Shown piece by piece: positions 31,510 to 40,217 of a stretch of 51,889 nt of DNA. Every line of letters starts with the position of its first letter. Position 1 is the first letter of the stretch. The position numbers and the translations under genes were made by a program. This DNA comes from Candidatus Competibacteraceae bacterium (GTDB lineage Bacteria; Pseudomonadota; Gammaproteobacteria; Competibacterales; JAHEDQ01): the NCBI GenBank assembly GCA_024641125.1, contig JAHEDQ010000005.1:1-51889 (forward strand), in the 5' to 3' direction. The notes below the pieces were generated by a model. The model worked only from the letters and a program-made list of their open reading frames with translations, was not told the origin of the DNA and did no database searches.

Positions 31510-32130
31510 CTACATGCCATAGTTCCGGGCCAGCAGGTACAGCTCGCGACTTCGATCCCTGGATGCCTTGGGCTTTCGACTGACCACTTTGCCAAAACGG
31601 GTCCGCATGGATTTCAGCAGCTCGTCAAACCCTTCGCCCTGAAACACCTTGACCAGAAAGCTGCCACCCGGCCGCAGCACCTGCACGGCAAGGTCTAGAG
31701 CCAACTCGGCCAGATACATAGCCCTGGGCTGGTCCACTGCTTTCACACCACTCATATTGGGGGCCATATCGGACAATACAAGGTCGGCCCTGTCATCGCC
31801 CAGAATTTCCAGCAGATCATCCAGCACGGACGGCTCGCGAAAATCCCCCTGCAGAGAGGCAACGTCGGCCAGGGAATCCATGGGAAGAATGTCCAATGCG
31901 ATAATCCGCCCGGTGTGGCGCAGCCGCCGGGCGGCGTACTGCGACCAGCCACCGGGCGCCGCGCCCAGGTCCAGCACCACCATCCCGGGTTTCAGCAGCC
32001 GATCCTTGGCATCGATCTCCTCCAGCTTGAATGCACCCCGCGATCGCCAACCCTCCCGCTGCGCGCGCTGGACGAACTCGTCCTGAAAGTGCTCCTTGAG
32101 CCATCGTCCGCTGCTCTTGCTCCTGGCCAC
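31510..32130 (-). CDS. rlmE: 23S rRNA (uridine 2552-2'-O) methyltransferase
   Basis: 206 residues (FtsJ/RrmJ). The AdoMet-binding motif is [20 protein letters not shown]. The catalytic K-D-K-E set is visible in [35 protein letters not shown] and [11 protein letters not shown]. It starts with GTG at 32130. It is divergent from yhbY, an arrangement also known from E. coli, and precedes ftsH. Confidence 0.96.
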   Translation of the reverse strand: MARSKSSGRWLKEHFQDEFVQRAQREGWRSRGAFKLEEIDAKDRLLKPGMVVLDLGAAPGGWSQYAARRLRHTGRIIALDILPMDSLADVASLQGDFREPSVLDDLLEILGDDRADLVLSDMAPNMSGVKAVDQPRAMYLAELALDLAVQVLRPGGSFLVKVFQGEGFDELLKSMRTRFGKVVSRKPKASRDRSRELYLLARNYGM

Positions 32131-32299
32131 GCCTTAAGTCTCCACCGAGGATCCATGGGACGCCCGTTTCCCGATCCCAGCGAGCACGATCCGGACCAGT
32201 CGGGTGTACAACCAGGACACGGCGCTGGAAAGAAAACACGGTTTTGGGCAGACTGTGCGCCCTTTTACGGTCCTGATACCGGGATTTCGAGTGCCATTC

Positions 32300-32590
32300 A
32301 TGCTCACGTCCAAACAAAAGCAGTACTTACGTGGACTGGCCCATCACCTGAAACCGGTGATCATGGTCGGTGACAAGGGCTTGACCGACGCGGTGTGCGA
32401 CGAGACACGCCGTGCGCTGGCCCATCATGAACTCATAAAGGTGAAAATTGCAGGGTCGGATCGGGTTCGGCGACGGTCCGACGCGGCCGACCTTTGCGAC
32501 CGCACCGGCGCCGAAACGGTTCAAATCATGGGCCGCATCGCAACCCTGTATCTGCGCAACCCCGAAAAGGCCCGTATCACGCTTCCCTGA
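32300..32590 (+). CDS. yhbY: Ribosome-assembly RNA-binding protein YhbY (CRM domain)
   Basis: 96 residues of a single CRM domain: LTSKQKQYLRGLAHHLKPVI, VGDKGLTDAVCDETRRALA, HHELIKVKI, and GRIATLYLRNPEK. CRM proteins bind rRNA during 50S subunit assembly. The GxxG loop typical of the fold is read here as VGDKG. The start at 32300 matches the family. It is divergent from rlmE, and its last 14 bases overlap the 3' end of the convergent DUF4149 gene. Confidence 0.93.
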   Translation: MLTSKQKQYLRGLAHHLKPVIMVGDKGLTDAVCDETRRALAHHELIKVKIAGSDRVRRRSDAADLCDRTGAETVQIMGRIATLYLRNPEKARITLP

Positions 32591-33020
32591 TCACGTCCGT
32601 GCGGTCTCGGTCGAACACCACCAGCGCCAGACCGAGCACGCAATTGCACAGGTAGAGCGCGGACGCCGCTTGGTGCAGCCCGGCAAATGCGCTGCCATCG
32701 GTCAAACCCTGCTGTTTCAGCGCCGCCATGGCCGGCTGCAAACCGAATTCCCCCACCAGAGTAATAAGGACCATCGTCAACACCAGGCCGGTGCCCAGTC
32801 GACGCAGTCGCCCCTCGGCCCAGGCAAAGATCAGCAGGCATAGCCCACACACAAGCCCAACATAGGATTCCAGGCTAAACAAGGCGCCAGCGATGTGTCC
32901 GGCCTGAGTGCGATCTTCCAGCGTCGCGAACAGCATGGGCGCAACCATCAAGCCAACAGTCCAAAGGCTGCCAACCCACAGCACGGTGACGATGCGTTTA
33001 CCCGCGGCGCTACGGCGCAT
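32577..33020 (-). CDS. DUF4149-family membrane protein
   Basis: 147 residues, four hydrophobic helices (IVTVLWVGSLWTVGLMVAPM; ALFSLESYVGLVCGLCLLIF; LGTGLVLTMVLITLVGEFGL; a last one near ALYLCNCVLGLALVVF). The pattern LWVGSLW, APMLFATLEDRTQAGHIAG fits DUF4149, a family of unknown function often found beside yhbY. The ATG (33018-33020) lies inside the terminal repeat of a family-1 miniature element; only the codons after it are ancestral. Upstream codons stay open, so an older start may have been lost. Confidence 0.8.
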   Translation of the reverse strand: MRRSAAGKRIVTVLWVGSLWTVGLMVAPMLFATLEDRTQAGHIAGALFSLESYVGLVCGLCLLIFAWAEGRLRRLGTGLVLTMVLITLVGEFGLQPAMAALKQQGLTDGSAFAGLHQAASALYLCNCVLGLALVVFDRDRTDVIREA

Positions 33021-33173
33021 CTGATCTACGCGTGAACATGCATCTTGGGAGTGAAATGCACCGCTTCACCATTGCAAATCTTGGCAAAAGAGTACCTATT
33101 ACCTGCGATCCGCGCCTTGAAGCTGCACACTTCACCCTCCAATCTGCTATGCCCAGAATAAATCCGATGCTTC
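33014..33173. mobile_element. Miniature inverted-repeat element, family 1, copy B
   Basis: About 160 bp, in reverse orientation to the copy at 16684-16842 and collinear with it along its length. Right-type end GGCGCATCTGATCTAC at 33014; left-type end GAATAAATCCGATGC at 33156-33170. Shared interior blocks include GCAGCTTCAAGG (as its complement), CCCAAGATG, and CAGATTGG. It covers the start codon and probably the whole upstream region of the DUF4149 gene. The short stretch from 33174 to 33244 shows nothing. Confidence 0.75.
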
Positions 33174-33244
33174 TTTAAAAAGCTTTCCCCGCCCGACCCC
33201 CATCACCCGGCGACTGCATCAAGTCGGCCCCAGGGACTGCTTGC

Positions 33245-34552
33245 TCACAGATAACGGTTGACCAGATTCTCGAGATATTCCTGTCGGCCGGAACGGGGCT
33301 GAGGATTCAATCCGGCCTCCTCCACCCAGTCCGCGATTTGCTCCAGACTGAGGTCACCGGCCAGCATGGCCTTGGCCGGCGCACTGCCCCAACCTGCGTA
33401 GCGGCTGTCCAGCTCGATTTGCAGCGAACCATCCTCGATCATCGCCGCGGCGGCGATCAATCCGCGGGCACAACAGTCCATGGCACCCACATGGCCGTGC
33501 AACAGGTCTTCCGGGTCCAGCGACTGGCGCCTGAGCTTGGTATCGAAATTGAGACCGCCGCTGGTAAAGCCGCCGCCTTTGACTATGAAGTACAGCGCCA
33601 GGGCCACTTCCGGCACGTTGTTGGGAAACTGATCCGTGTCCCAGCCGGACTGGTAGTCGTTGCGGTTCATGTCCACCGAGCCGAAAATGCCCAACGCCTG
33701 GGCCAGTGCGATTTCGTGCTCGAAGGCATGACCGGCCAACACCGCGTGACCCACCTCGATGTTGACCTTTACCTCGTCTTCCAAACCATAGCGTTTGAGA
33801 AAAGCGTACACCGTGGCGACATCGAAGTCGTACTGGTGCTTGGTCGGTTCCTGGGGTTTGGGTTCGATGAGTATGGTGCCGCCGAATCCAATCTTGTGCT
33901 TGTGTTCGACCACCAGGTTCAGAAACCGACCCATCTGGTCCAGCTCACGCCGAAGATCGGTGTTGAGCAGGGTCTCGTAACCCTCGCGCCCGCCCCAAAG
34001 TACGTAGTTGGCGCCGCCCAATTCGTGGGTGACCTCCAGCACGTTCTTGACCTGGGCGGCGGCGTAAGCGAACACGTCCGGATCCGGATTGGTAGCGGCT
34101 CCGGCCATGTAACGGCGATGGGAGAACAGATTCGCGGTTCCCCACAACAGCCGGGTGCCGGTGGATTCCATCCGGGTGGCGAACAGCTCCGCCATCTCCC
34201 GCACATTGCGGTTGGACTCGGCCAAGCTGTCCCCTTCCGGTGCGATATCCCGGTCATGGAAGCAGAAAAACGGCGCACCGAGGAGTTCGAACAGCTGAAA
34301 CGCGGCGTCGGCTTTCTGCCGCGCATGAGACATGCCGTCACCGAACCAGGGGCGCTCGAAGGTCTGGCCGCCGAAGGGATCATTGCCTTGCCAGACGAAG
34401 CTGTGCCAATAGCAGACGGCAAAGCGCAAATGGTCTTCCATGCGACGGCCCAGCAGGATCCGGTCCGGGTCATACCAGCGATAAGCCAGGGAATCGGAAC
34501 AATCCGGGCCGCGATAGCGGACCGGCTCACAGTCCTGGAAAAAACGGGTCAT
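33245..34552 (-). CDS. xylA: Xylose isomerase
   Basis: 435 residues; converts D-xylose to D-xylulose. Catalytic His in [13 protein letters not shown], metal ligands in [48 protein letters not shown] and [13 protein letters not shown] are all kept. Around the second metal site it differs from the usual NIEANHATLAGH (VGHAV replaces ANHAT) and from DANRGD (DMNRND), so it is a divergent member. The start at 34552 has AGGAG 8 bases upstream and overlaps the xylB stop (ATGA). It is downstream of a broken transporter but itself looks intact. Confidence 0.95.
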   Translation of the reverse strand: MTRFFQDCEPVRYRGPDCSDSLAYRWYDPDRILLGRRMEDHLRFAVCYWHSFVWQGNDPFGGQTFERPWFGDGMSHARQKADAAFQLFELLGAPFFCFHDRDIAPEGDSLAESNRNVREMAELFATRMESTGTRLLWGTANLFSHRRYMAGAATNPDPDVFAYAAAQVKNVLEVTHELGGANYVLWGGREGYETLLNTDLRRELDQMGRFLNLVVEHKHKIGFGGTILIEPKPQEPTKHQYDFDVATVYAFLKRYGLEDEVKVNIEVGHAVLAGHAFEHEIALAQALGIFGSVDMNRNDYQSGWDTDQFPNNVPEVALALYFIVKGGGFTSGGLNFDTKLRRQSLDPEDLLHGHVGAMDCCARGLIAAAAMIEDGSLQIELDSRYAGWGSAPAKAMLAGDLSLEQIADWVEEAGLNPQPRSGRQEYLENLVNRYL

Positions 34553-36003
34553 GACATGGTCTCCTTCAGAGCTGGATAGAGCGCGCGAAAACGAGCGTAT
34601 CCCTCGGAACACCGATCCCGCAGAGCGGGCTCCGGTGGCACCTCCCGATCAATCTCCGGGGGCGCACACACCACCAGCGGATCAGCGACGTCGGCGGCAC
34701 ACAAACCCAGTCGCGCCGCACCAAAGGCGGCGCCAAAATCGCCGTCCCGGGGCAACAATAACGGCCGATCCAGAACCGACGCCAGAATTCTCAACCAGTG
34801 AACGGAGCGGGCCCCGCCACCCACCGCGTAGGCGAACTCGAAATCGGTGCCGGCGTCAGCCAAAGCTGCACAACAATCGCGAAATGCGAACGCAACCCCT
34901 TCGAGCACCGACTGGGTCAGATCGGGACGGGTGTGAATCCGAGCCAGGCCGGCAAAGGCGCCGCGGGCGGCCGGATCGTTGTGGGGGGTCCGTTCACCGG
35001 ACAGGTAGGGAAGAAACACCGGGCCCGCCGTCGTTGGCGGACCCGCCTCCAGTTCGGCCATCAGTCCACTTACCCCCGTGCCGGTCACCCCGGCCAACCA
35101 CTCCAGGCTGTCCGTGGCCGACAGAATCACGCCCATCTGGTGCCAAAGACCGGGCGCCGCATGGCAAAACGCGTGCACCGCGCCCTGGGTGTTGGGGGAA
35201 AAGCGCTCGTTGGCGACGAATAGAACGCCGGACGTGCCCAGGGACGCAAACGCCGATCCGGGCGCCAACACCCCGACCCCACAGGCCGCGGCCGCGTTGT
35301 CTCCACCGCCGCCGGCCACCACCGGCGGCGCAGCCATGTTCCAGCGCTGGCAAAGGGTCGGGCGCAACCGCCCGGACACCTCGGAGCCCTCCACCAGGGC
35401 CGGCATTTTGTCTCGATCCAGCCCGGTCGCCGCCAGCAGCGCATCGGACCAGTCCCGGCGCGCCACATCCAGCCACAGGGTGCCGGCGGCGTCCGACATG
35501 TCGGAAACATAGTCACCGGTCAAGGCCAGACGGACGTAGTCTTTGGGCAGCAGCACCTTGGCGATGCGATCAAACAACTCGGGTTGGTGGCGCGACACCC
35601 AGGCCAGTTTGGGGGCGGTGAACCCCGGCATCACAAGATTGCCGCCGATACCACGGAAGTCCGCCGCCGAATCGAGTTCGGTACACTCGGCACCGCAGCG
35701 GCCGTCGTTCCACAGTATGGCCGGCCGCAGGACGCGATCAGACGTATCCAACAGGGTTGCACCGTGCATCTGACCGGACAAACCGATGCCTCGCACCGCG
35801 GACACCGACCTGGCATGATCCGCCGCCAGCCGATCGACCGTCCTCTGGGCGGCCCGCCACCAATCCTCCGGATTCTGCTCCGACCATCCCGGTTGGGGAC
35901 GGTCCAGTTCCAAAGGCTCGCTGGCGCTGGCCAGCAGCCGCTGCTCCTGGTCCATCAGCACGGTCTTGACCGACGAGGTGCCCACATCGATACCCAGATA
36001 CAT
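34549..36003 (-). CDS. xylB: Xylulokinase
   Basis: 484 residues, FGGY-family kinase; phosphorylates D-xylulose to feed the pentose phosphate pathway. N-terminal phosphate loop [19 protein letters not shown], substrate region [15 protein letters not shown], and [20 protein letters not shown] are present. The C-terminal lobe has [19 protein letters not shown]. It starts in TGATG overlap with the remains of xylG and ends in ATGA overlap with xylA, so translation of the three was coupled. Confidence 0.95.
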   Translation of the reverse strand: MYLGIDVGTSSVKTVLMDQEQRLLASASEPLELDRPQPGWSEQNPEDWWRAAQRTVDRLAADHARSVSAVRGIGLSGQMHGATLLDTSDRVLRPAILWNDGRCGAECTELDSAADFRGIGGNLVMPGFTAPKLAWVSRHQPELFDRIAKVLLPKDYVRLALTGDYVSDMSDAAGTLWLDVARRDWSDALLAATGLDRDKMPALVEGSEVSGRLRPTLCQRWNMAAPPVVAGGGGDNAAAACGVGVLAPGSAFASLGTSGVLFVANERFSPNTQGAVHAFCHAAPGLWHQMGVILSATDSLEWLAGVTGTGVSGLMAELEAGPPTTAGPVFLPYLSGERTPHNDPAARGAFAGLARIHTRPDLTQSVLEGVAFAFRDCCAALADAGTDFEFAYAVGGGARSVHWLRILASVLDRPLLLPRDGDFGAAFGAARLGLCAADVADPLVVCAPPEIDREVPPEPALRDRCSEGYARFRALYPALKETMS

Positions 36004-36748
36004 CAGACCACCTCGCTGAGTGCGCCGGGACCGGGTATCGCCGCCGGCGGGCATCGTCCCAGGATGATCATGCCCAAGACTTCGTCCGGCGTCAGGTCGC
36101 AGGTGCGTCCGGTACCAACGATTCTGCCGTTTTTCATGACACTGACCCGATCCGACAGATCCAATACGTCGTGGATGTCGTGACTGATGAGAAAAATGCC
36201 GATGCCCTCGTTCTTGAGCTGCTTGATCAGATCGGCAACCTGGGCGGTTTGCTGCGGCCCCAACGCCGCGGTCGGCTCATCCATGATCAGGATGCGGGCA
36301 TTGAAATGAATCGCCCGGGCGATGGCGACCGATTGGCGCTGACCACCCGACAGGGCGACAACCGGCTCCTTGAAACGCTGGGCGCCTCCATCGCAACATC
36401 GTCCAGGGTACCCCAGCGGGTGCGCAGCTCACGCCCGAGGAACAGGTTGGCGGCGGCGTCGACATTGTCCGCCAGGGCCAGAGTCTGGTAAATGGTTTCG
36501 ATCCCATACCCCTTGGCCTGACGCGGATTGTCGATCCGGGCCGGCGCGCCGTCTATCCGGATCTCACCGGCATCGCGGCGGCAGGCGCCGGACAGAATCT
36601 TGATCAGAGTCGATTTACCGGCGCCGTTATGCCCCACCAGCGCCACCACCTCGCCGGGAAACAGGTCGACGCTGGCACCCTCCACCGCATGAATGCCGCC
36701 GAAGGTGATGGACACGTCCCGCATCTCCACCAATGGCGTGCCCTGCAC
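36003..36748 (-). pseudogene. xylG: Xylose ABC transporter ATP-binding protein, frameshifted
   Basis: The N-terminal part (GTG start at 36748, GAGGGG before it) has [19 protein letters not shown] and Walker [17 protein letters not shown], through [20 protein letters not shown]. After DDVAME the frame shifts. In the next frame it resumes with [20 protein letters not shown], then Walker B in [13 protein letters not shown] and [18 protein letters not shown]. Besides the frame change, the segment between the Q-loop region and the LSGGQ signature is short by roughly a dozen codons compared with relatives. The product would be a dead fragment. The 3' end still overlaps xylB. Confidence 0.85.
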
Positions 36749-36759
36749 ATCTACGCCCC

Positions 36760-36941
36760 TCACCCGGTCCGCCGCCGGTAAAGCGTGTCCAGCCACACGG
36801 CAACCACCAGCACCACGCCGACGACGATGTATCGAAGGCGATCCAGATCACTGCCAGGGCGCCCAGCATGCGGGTGTCCAGCTCGGTGGCATCGAGGAAA
36901 CGCCGCGACCGGGATTTCCGGGCCGGCCCGGGATCGCTCAT
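36760..36941 (-). pseudogene. xylH: Xylose ABC transporter permease, reduced to its two ends
   Basis: The frame starts MSDPGPARKSRSRRFLDATE and [17 protein letters not shown], the typical XylH N-terminus. It then jumps, out of frame, to [20 protein letters not shown], the typical last helix, ending at a TGA at 36760-36762. Only about 180 of the usual 1,100 or more bases remain, so nearly all membrane helices are deleted. It lies between the remnants of xylF and xylG in the normal order. Confidence 0.85.
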
Positions 36942-36963
36942 GGAATGTGCGCGCGGGTCCGTC

Positions 36964-38000
36964 TCAGTCGCAAACCGCCACCGTGCCCGACGGCACCCCC
37001 TGGCAGACCTGGTCCTGGGTGATCCAACCCGCGTCGATCACCAGATTGAGGTTGCCCCGGGTAATGGGAACCGGCTTGAGGAACAACGAAGTCATCTCCA
37101 CGCCCTTGGGCCCGCCGTTGAATACCACCGCCCCCGGTATGTCGCCCATGGCAATACCGCCGGCCAAATGGACCGCCAGCGTGCCCGCCGCACCGCCCAA
37201 CTCCCGGGCGTCCTTCCAGACCGACACGGTCTGAGTGCCCAGGGCAACCCGGTTGAGGGCGGCATGGTCACCGTCCTGCCCGGAAACGGGCACCAAACCC
37301 TCCAGGCCCTGGGCGTCCAATGCCGCAACCACACCGCCGGCGGTACCGTCGTTGGACGCCACCACCGCATCCACCTTGTTCTCGTTGGCGGTGAGGAACT
37401 GTTCCATGTTCCGTTGTGCATTGGCCGGCAACCAACCATCGGTATAGGCTTCGCCCACGTTCTTCACGTCACCGGAATCCAAGGCTGCCTGCAGCACCTC
37501 CAACTGCCCGTGTGCAGAAAATCCGCGTTGGGGTCGGCGGCGGAGCCTTTGATGAACACATAATTGCCCTTGGACAGGACGGCAAACACGGCCGAGGCCT
37601 GCATCCGGCCGACTTCCTTATTATCAAAGGTGATGTAAAAAGCATCCGGGTTTTCGATCAGCCGATCGTAGCCAATGACCGGAATGCCTTCGTCCACGGC
37701 TTTCTGTACCGCCGGACCGATGGCGTCGGAATCCTGAGCGAGAAGAATCAGTGCATTGGCGCCGTTGGCAATCAGACTTTCCACGTCGGTGAGTTGCTTG
37801 GCGGCGGAAGATTGGGCGTCGGCCGAAATATACTTTGCATCGCGCTTTGCCAAGGCCGCTTTGATGGCGGCCTCATCGGTCTTCCAGCGCTCTTCCTGGA
37901 AATTGGACCAGGACACGCCCACCGTCACCTCGGCCAGCGCCGTAATGAACGGTGCCGCCATGAGCAGAACAGCCGCCGTCACGGCAAAAAACCTGTTCAT
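36964..38000 (-). pseudogene. xylF: Xylose-binding protein, single frameshift
   Basis: The first part (ATG at 38000, GGAGGAG 8 bases upstream) has a signal peptide ending in [10 protein letters not shown] and the sugar-binding fold [36 protein letters not shown] and [18 protein letters not shown]. At about 37505-37515 (…[10 protein letters not shown]) one base appears missing. The other frame continues [34 protein letters not shown] and ends GVPSGTVAVCD. Both halves together make a full-length periplasmic binding protein. A sequencing error could explain this gene alone, but its two transporter partners are also broken. Confidence 0.85.
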
Positions 38001-38171
38001 CGTCTGCTCCTCCGGTGATGTTCGGCCGAGCCACTGGGTCGGACGCATCGCCCGATCGTGTGGCTTTCAATTATTTTCGCTTTGCCGGAAAACTTGATTC
38101 AAACCGTCGTACGCGTCAACCCATTTCGTCTCAGCTGCGCGGGCGACATCTCACCCCGGGCTCATGGCCAT

Positions 38172-38277
38172 TCGATCCACAAGGCGGATAACGATCGGGT
38201 AAGACAACACAACCGGGCGAGGGTCCTCAAGCAGATGCTCCACGACGCGGCTTCGAAGACTGCCCTGGGCTTTGGAA
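38172..38277 (+). pseudogene. Possible ROK-family repressor (XylR-like) N-terminal remnant
   Basis: The plus strand reads HKADNDRVRQHNRARVLKQM and then LHDAASKTALGF. This resembles the start of ROK-family repressors, in which a winged helix begins with an R-x-HN-x-x-x-VL pattern. It is divergent from xylF, where such a xylose repressor is usually found. No start codon, no continuing helix-turn-helix and no sugar-binding domain follow; the frame runs into non-homologous sequence before the miniature element at 38417. The identification rests on a short match. The rest of 38001-38416 shows no gene, and no confident xylF promoter. Confidence 0.45.
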
Positions 38278-38416
38278 CAGGGCGTGTGTTCGCGCTGCTC
38301 AGCCCGCTTCGTCTTGCCTTCGCCGGATCGGGGGCTGCGGCCATCCGATCTGATCGAACCCGAATTGCGGACGCCTGAGTGCAGCCCTTGTGCCCGATCT
38401 GTCCTGGGCTCGCAAG

Positions 38417-38511
38417 GGAGCCTCTGATCTATTCGTGGGCGTGCATCTTGGGGCCTTGCCCGACCCACGCCGTGCGCCGTCCAGGCAGGCCATTTCAGAT
38501 CAGAGGAATCC
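38417..38511. mobile_element. Short family-1 miniature element, copy C
   Basis: Left end GGAGCCTCTGATCTATTC (38417-38434) continues GTGGGCGTGCATCTTGGG, matching the right-hand ends of copies A and B. The other end carries the inverted AGATCAGAGG (38497-38506), a perfect 10-bp partner of CCTCTGATCT (38421-38430). The interior is only about 60 bp and unlike the longer copies, so it is internally deleted. It contains the last codons and stop of the small lipoprotein gene. Confidence 0.6.
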
Positions 38512-38679
38512 GCCGACCCCGATGCTGGGCGTGAGGTACATACCCCCCCCGCCCACGTTGAACGAGGTGCCGATGCTCAGGCTTCCATAGGGCGAGCATG
38601 ATGCAACGCACAACACGAGGCCCACCGCCAGGGTGATGCGCAACAGCAGCCGCCGGAATGCCGGGTTCGGTCGATTCAT
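38500..38679 (-). CDS. Small glycine-rich lipoprotein
   Basis: 59 residues. A basic start and hydrophobic stretch (LLLRITLAVGLVLCVASC) end in a lipobox VASC, leaving a mature peptide of about 32 residues rich in Gly and Ser (GSLSIGTSFNVGGGGMYL). Its ATG overlaps the stop of the upstream VOC-lipoprotein gene (ATGA), so the two are co-translated. Its last two codons and TGA stop lie within the terminal repeat of a miniature element, so the original C-terminus may have been different. Function unknown. Confidence 0.65.
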   Translation of the reverse strand: MNRPNPAFRRLLLRITLAVGLVLCVASCSPYGSLSIGTSFNVGGGGMYLTPSIGVGGFL

Positions 38680-39524
38680 GGGTTCCACTCCTGTAGCACC
38701 AGGCCGGCGCCATCGGGGTCGGCGATGATGGTCACGGTGCTGTCGCGCATCGCCTGGCGTGGCGCTAACAGCACTTTGCCCCCCAAGGCGGGAACGGTTG
38801 CCGCCGCGACCCTGGCGTCTGCGACCCGTATATAGCTGACCCAGGTATTGGCCAACTCCGGACTGGGTTTGTCGATCAGCCCAAAACGAGGGGACTGACC
38901 CGCTGCAAGGTACCGGTAATCGATTCCGTCGACCTGGCGTCGATCGGATTGCAGGCCGGTCAGAGTTCGATAGAAGGGCACACCCTGGTCCGGTGCATTG
39001 GTCCAGATCTCGTTCCAAAGCCATCCGTTGAGCAGCGGTTCGCTGTCAACCGGATCACCCCCCTGAGTTCGCAGCAACGCAAATGCGGCGCCCTGGGGAT
39101 CACGGATCACGGCAACCCGACCCCGACCCGGCAGCTCAAATGGCTTGAGCAGGATCTCACCACCTTGGGACGCCGCCAAGTCGGCGACTGTGTCCACGTC
39201 GGGCACCGACATGTGCGCCAACCAGTGGGACAAGCCCTGGCTCGAGTTCAACGCGGCGACGCCGGCGACGGGAACGCCGTCATTCCAAGCCAGCCAGTAA
39301 TCCTCGGACAACTGTTCGAAGGTCCAACCCAGAAGGGCGCCGTAAAAGGCCTGGGCCCGGCGTGGATCGGGGGTAACCAGATCGTGCCATACCACCTTAC
39401 CGGGGTGCTCCACACCACTATCGGCCAGCGGTGGCAAGGTCGGCAGGGTGGCGCTACAGGCGGCCAAAAAGCAGGCGCCCAGAACCGTAAGCAACCGTCG
39501 TGGGAATCCAGGCTTGCTTCTCAT
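38676..39524 (-). CDS. VOC-superfamily lipoprotein (two glyoxalase-fold domains)
   Basis: About 282 residues. A signal peptide ends in LGACFLAACSATL (lipobox), so the protein is exported and lipidated. Two vicinal-oxygen-chelate modules follow: KVVWHDLVTPDPRRAQAFYG to VAVIRDPQGAAFALL (near residues 45-160), and LWNEIWTNAPDQGVPFYRTL to IIADPDGAGLVLQEW (near 170-280). Such paired domains resemble hydroxylase or glyoxalase relatives, but an exported lipidated form is unusual. No substrate can be assigned. The first ATG (39524) is used; an in-frame GTG precedes it by 4 codons. Confidence 0.8.
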   Translation of the reverse strand: MRSKPGFPRRLLTVLGACFLAACSATLPTLPPLADSGVEHPGKVVWHDLVTPDPRRAQAFYGALLGWTFEQLSEDYWLAWNDGVPVAGVAALNSSQGLSHWLAHMSVPDVDTVADLAASQGGEILLKPFELPGRGRVAVIRDPQGAAFALLRTQGGDPVDSEPLLNGWLWNEIWTNAPDQGVPFYRTLTGLQSDRRQVDGIDYRYLAAGQSPRFGLIDKPSPELANTWVSYIRVADARVAAATVPALGGKVLLAPRQAMRDSTVTIIADPDGAGLVLQEWNP

Positions 39525-39590
39525 ACTTCGACCCACTGCCAGCTAAAAACGCCGGTTTTCGAAGACGGTCGCATATGCGCCGAACCCGGC

Positions 39591-40100
39591 TCAGCCGTTC
39601 TGCTGCTCTATGGCCGTAGACAGCGCTTCCCGCAGATGGCTCTCCTCGTCCTTGGTCAGCGAAGTCTGCAAGATCGTACCCTTGCCACGAAACTGCTCAA
39701 GATGGGCCAGAACCTTGTCGGGTGTCGCCTTTTTGACCAGCACGAACAGGGCTGAACTGTCGGGCTTGAGGGTTTCGCCCAGCTTCTTCATGAAATCGTT
39801 GCTGATGCCGATGTCGGTCAGCGCCCCGGAAATGGCGCCGGCGCCCGCACCCACCGCCGCCCCCAGCAGGGGATTGAGGAAGATCATACCGATCAAAGTG
39901 CCCCAGAAACCGCCGCCAACGGCGCCGGCGGCGGTCAAGTTGACGGCTTGATGCAGCTTGACCTTGCCATCCGCGCCCTTGGTGACCACGACCACATCGT
40001 CCATGTCGATGAGGTACTCCTTTTGCAGCTTGGCCAGCTCCGACCGCATCTCAAAAGCCGTGTTCTCGTCGTCGAAACCGATGACAATCAAGTCGCTCAC
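39591..40100 (-). CDS. DUF1269-family membrane-associated protein
   Basis: 169 residues. N-terminal LIVIGFDDENTAFEMRSELA and DMDDVVVVTKGADGKVKLHQ, then a glycine-rich hydrophobic stretch (GAVGGGFWGTLIGMIFLNPL and GAAVGAGAGAISGAL), and a C-terminal ferredoxin-like half with SSALFVLVKKATPDKVLAHL. This is the DUF1269 pattern, unknown function, often stress-linked. It lies 66 bases upstream of the VOC lipoprotein gene and 117 bases downstream of the AsmA-family gene. Confidence 0.88.
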   Translation of the reverse strand: MSDLIVIGFDDENTAFEMRSELAKLQKEYLIDMDDVVVVTKGADGKVKLHQAVNLTAAGAVGGGFWGTLIGMIFLNPLLGAAVGAGAGAISGALTDIGISNDFMKKLGETLKPDSSALFVLVKKATPDKVLAHLEQFRGKGTILQTSLTKDEESHLREALSTAIEQQNG

Positions 40101-40217
40101 AGGTCCGCCTCCAGGTGGCGTTCAAAGAATCGGTGCCGAGTGTAGGACGCCACGCGGCCGTTGGCCAGCCCGATCGGAAATTGCAGCCGGCAGTGGACCG
40201 CAAACGCGCTGCGCGGC

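Noticed and set aside
33338-34579. A 413-codon plus-strand frame opposite xylA
   Set aside because: Antisense shadow; the minus strand carries a full xylose isomerase with catalytic residues.
38151-38468. Minus-strand frame overlapping the possible ROK remnant
   Set aside because: Its translation is low-complexity and Arg/Ser-rich, and it crosses the miniature element; the plus-strand reading matches a repressor N-terminus better.
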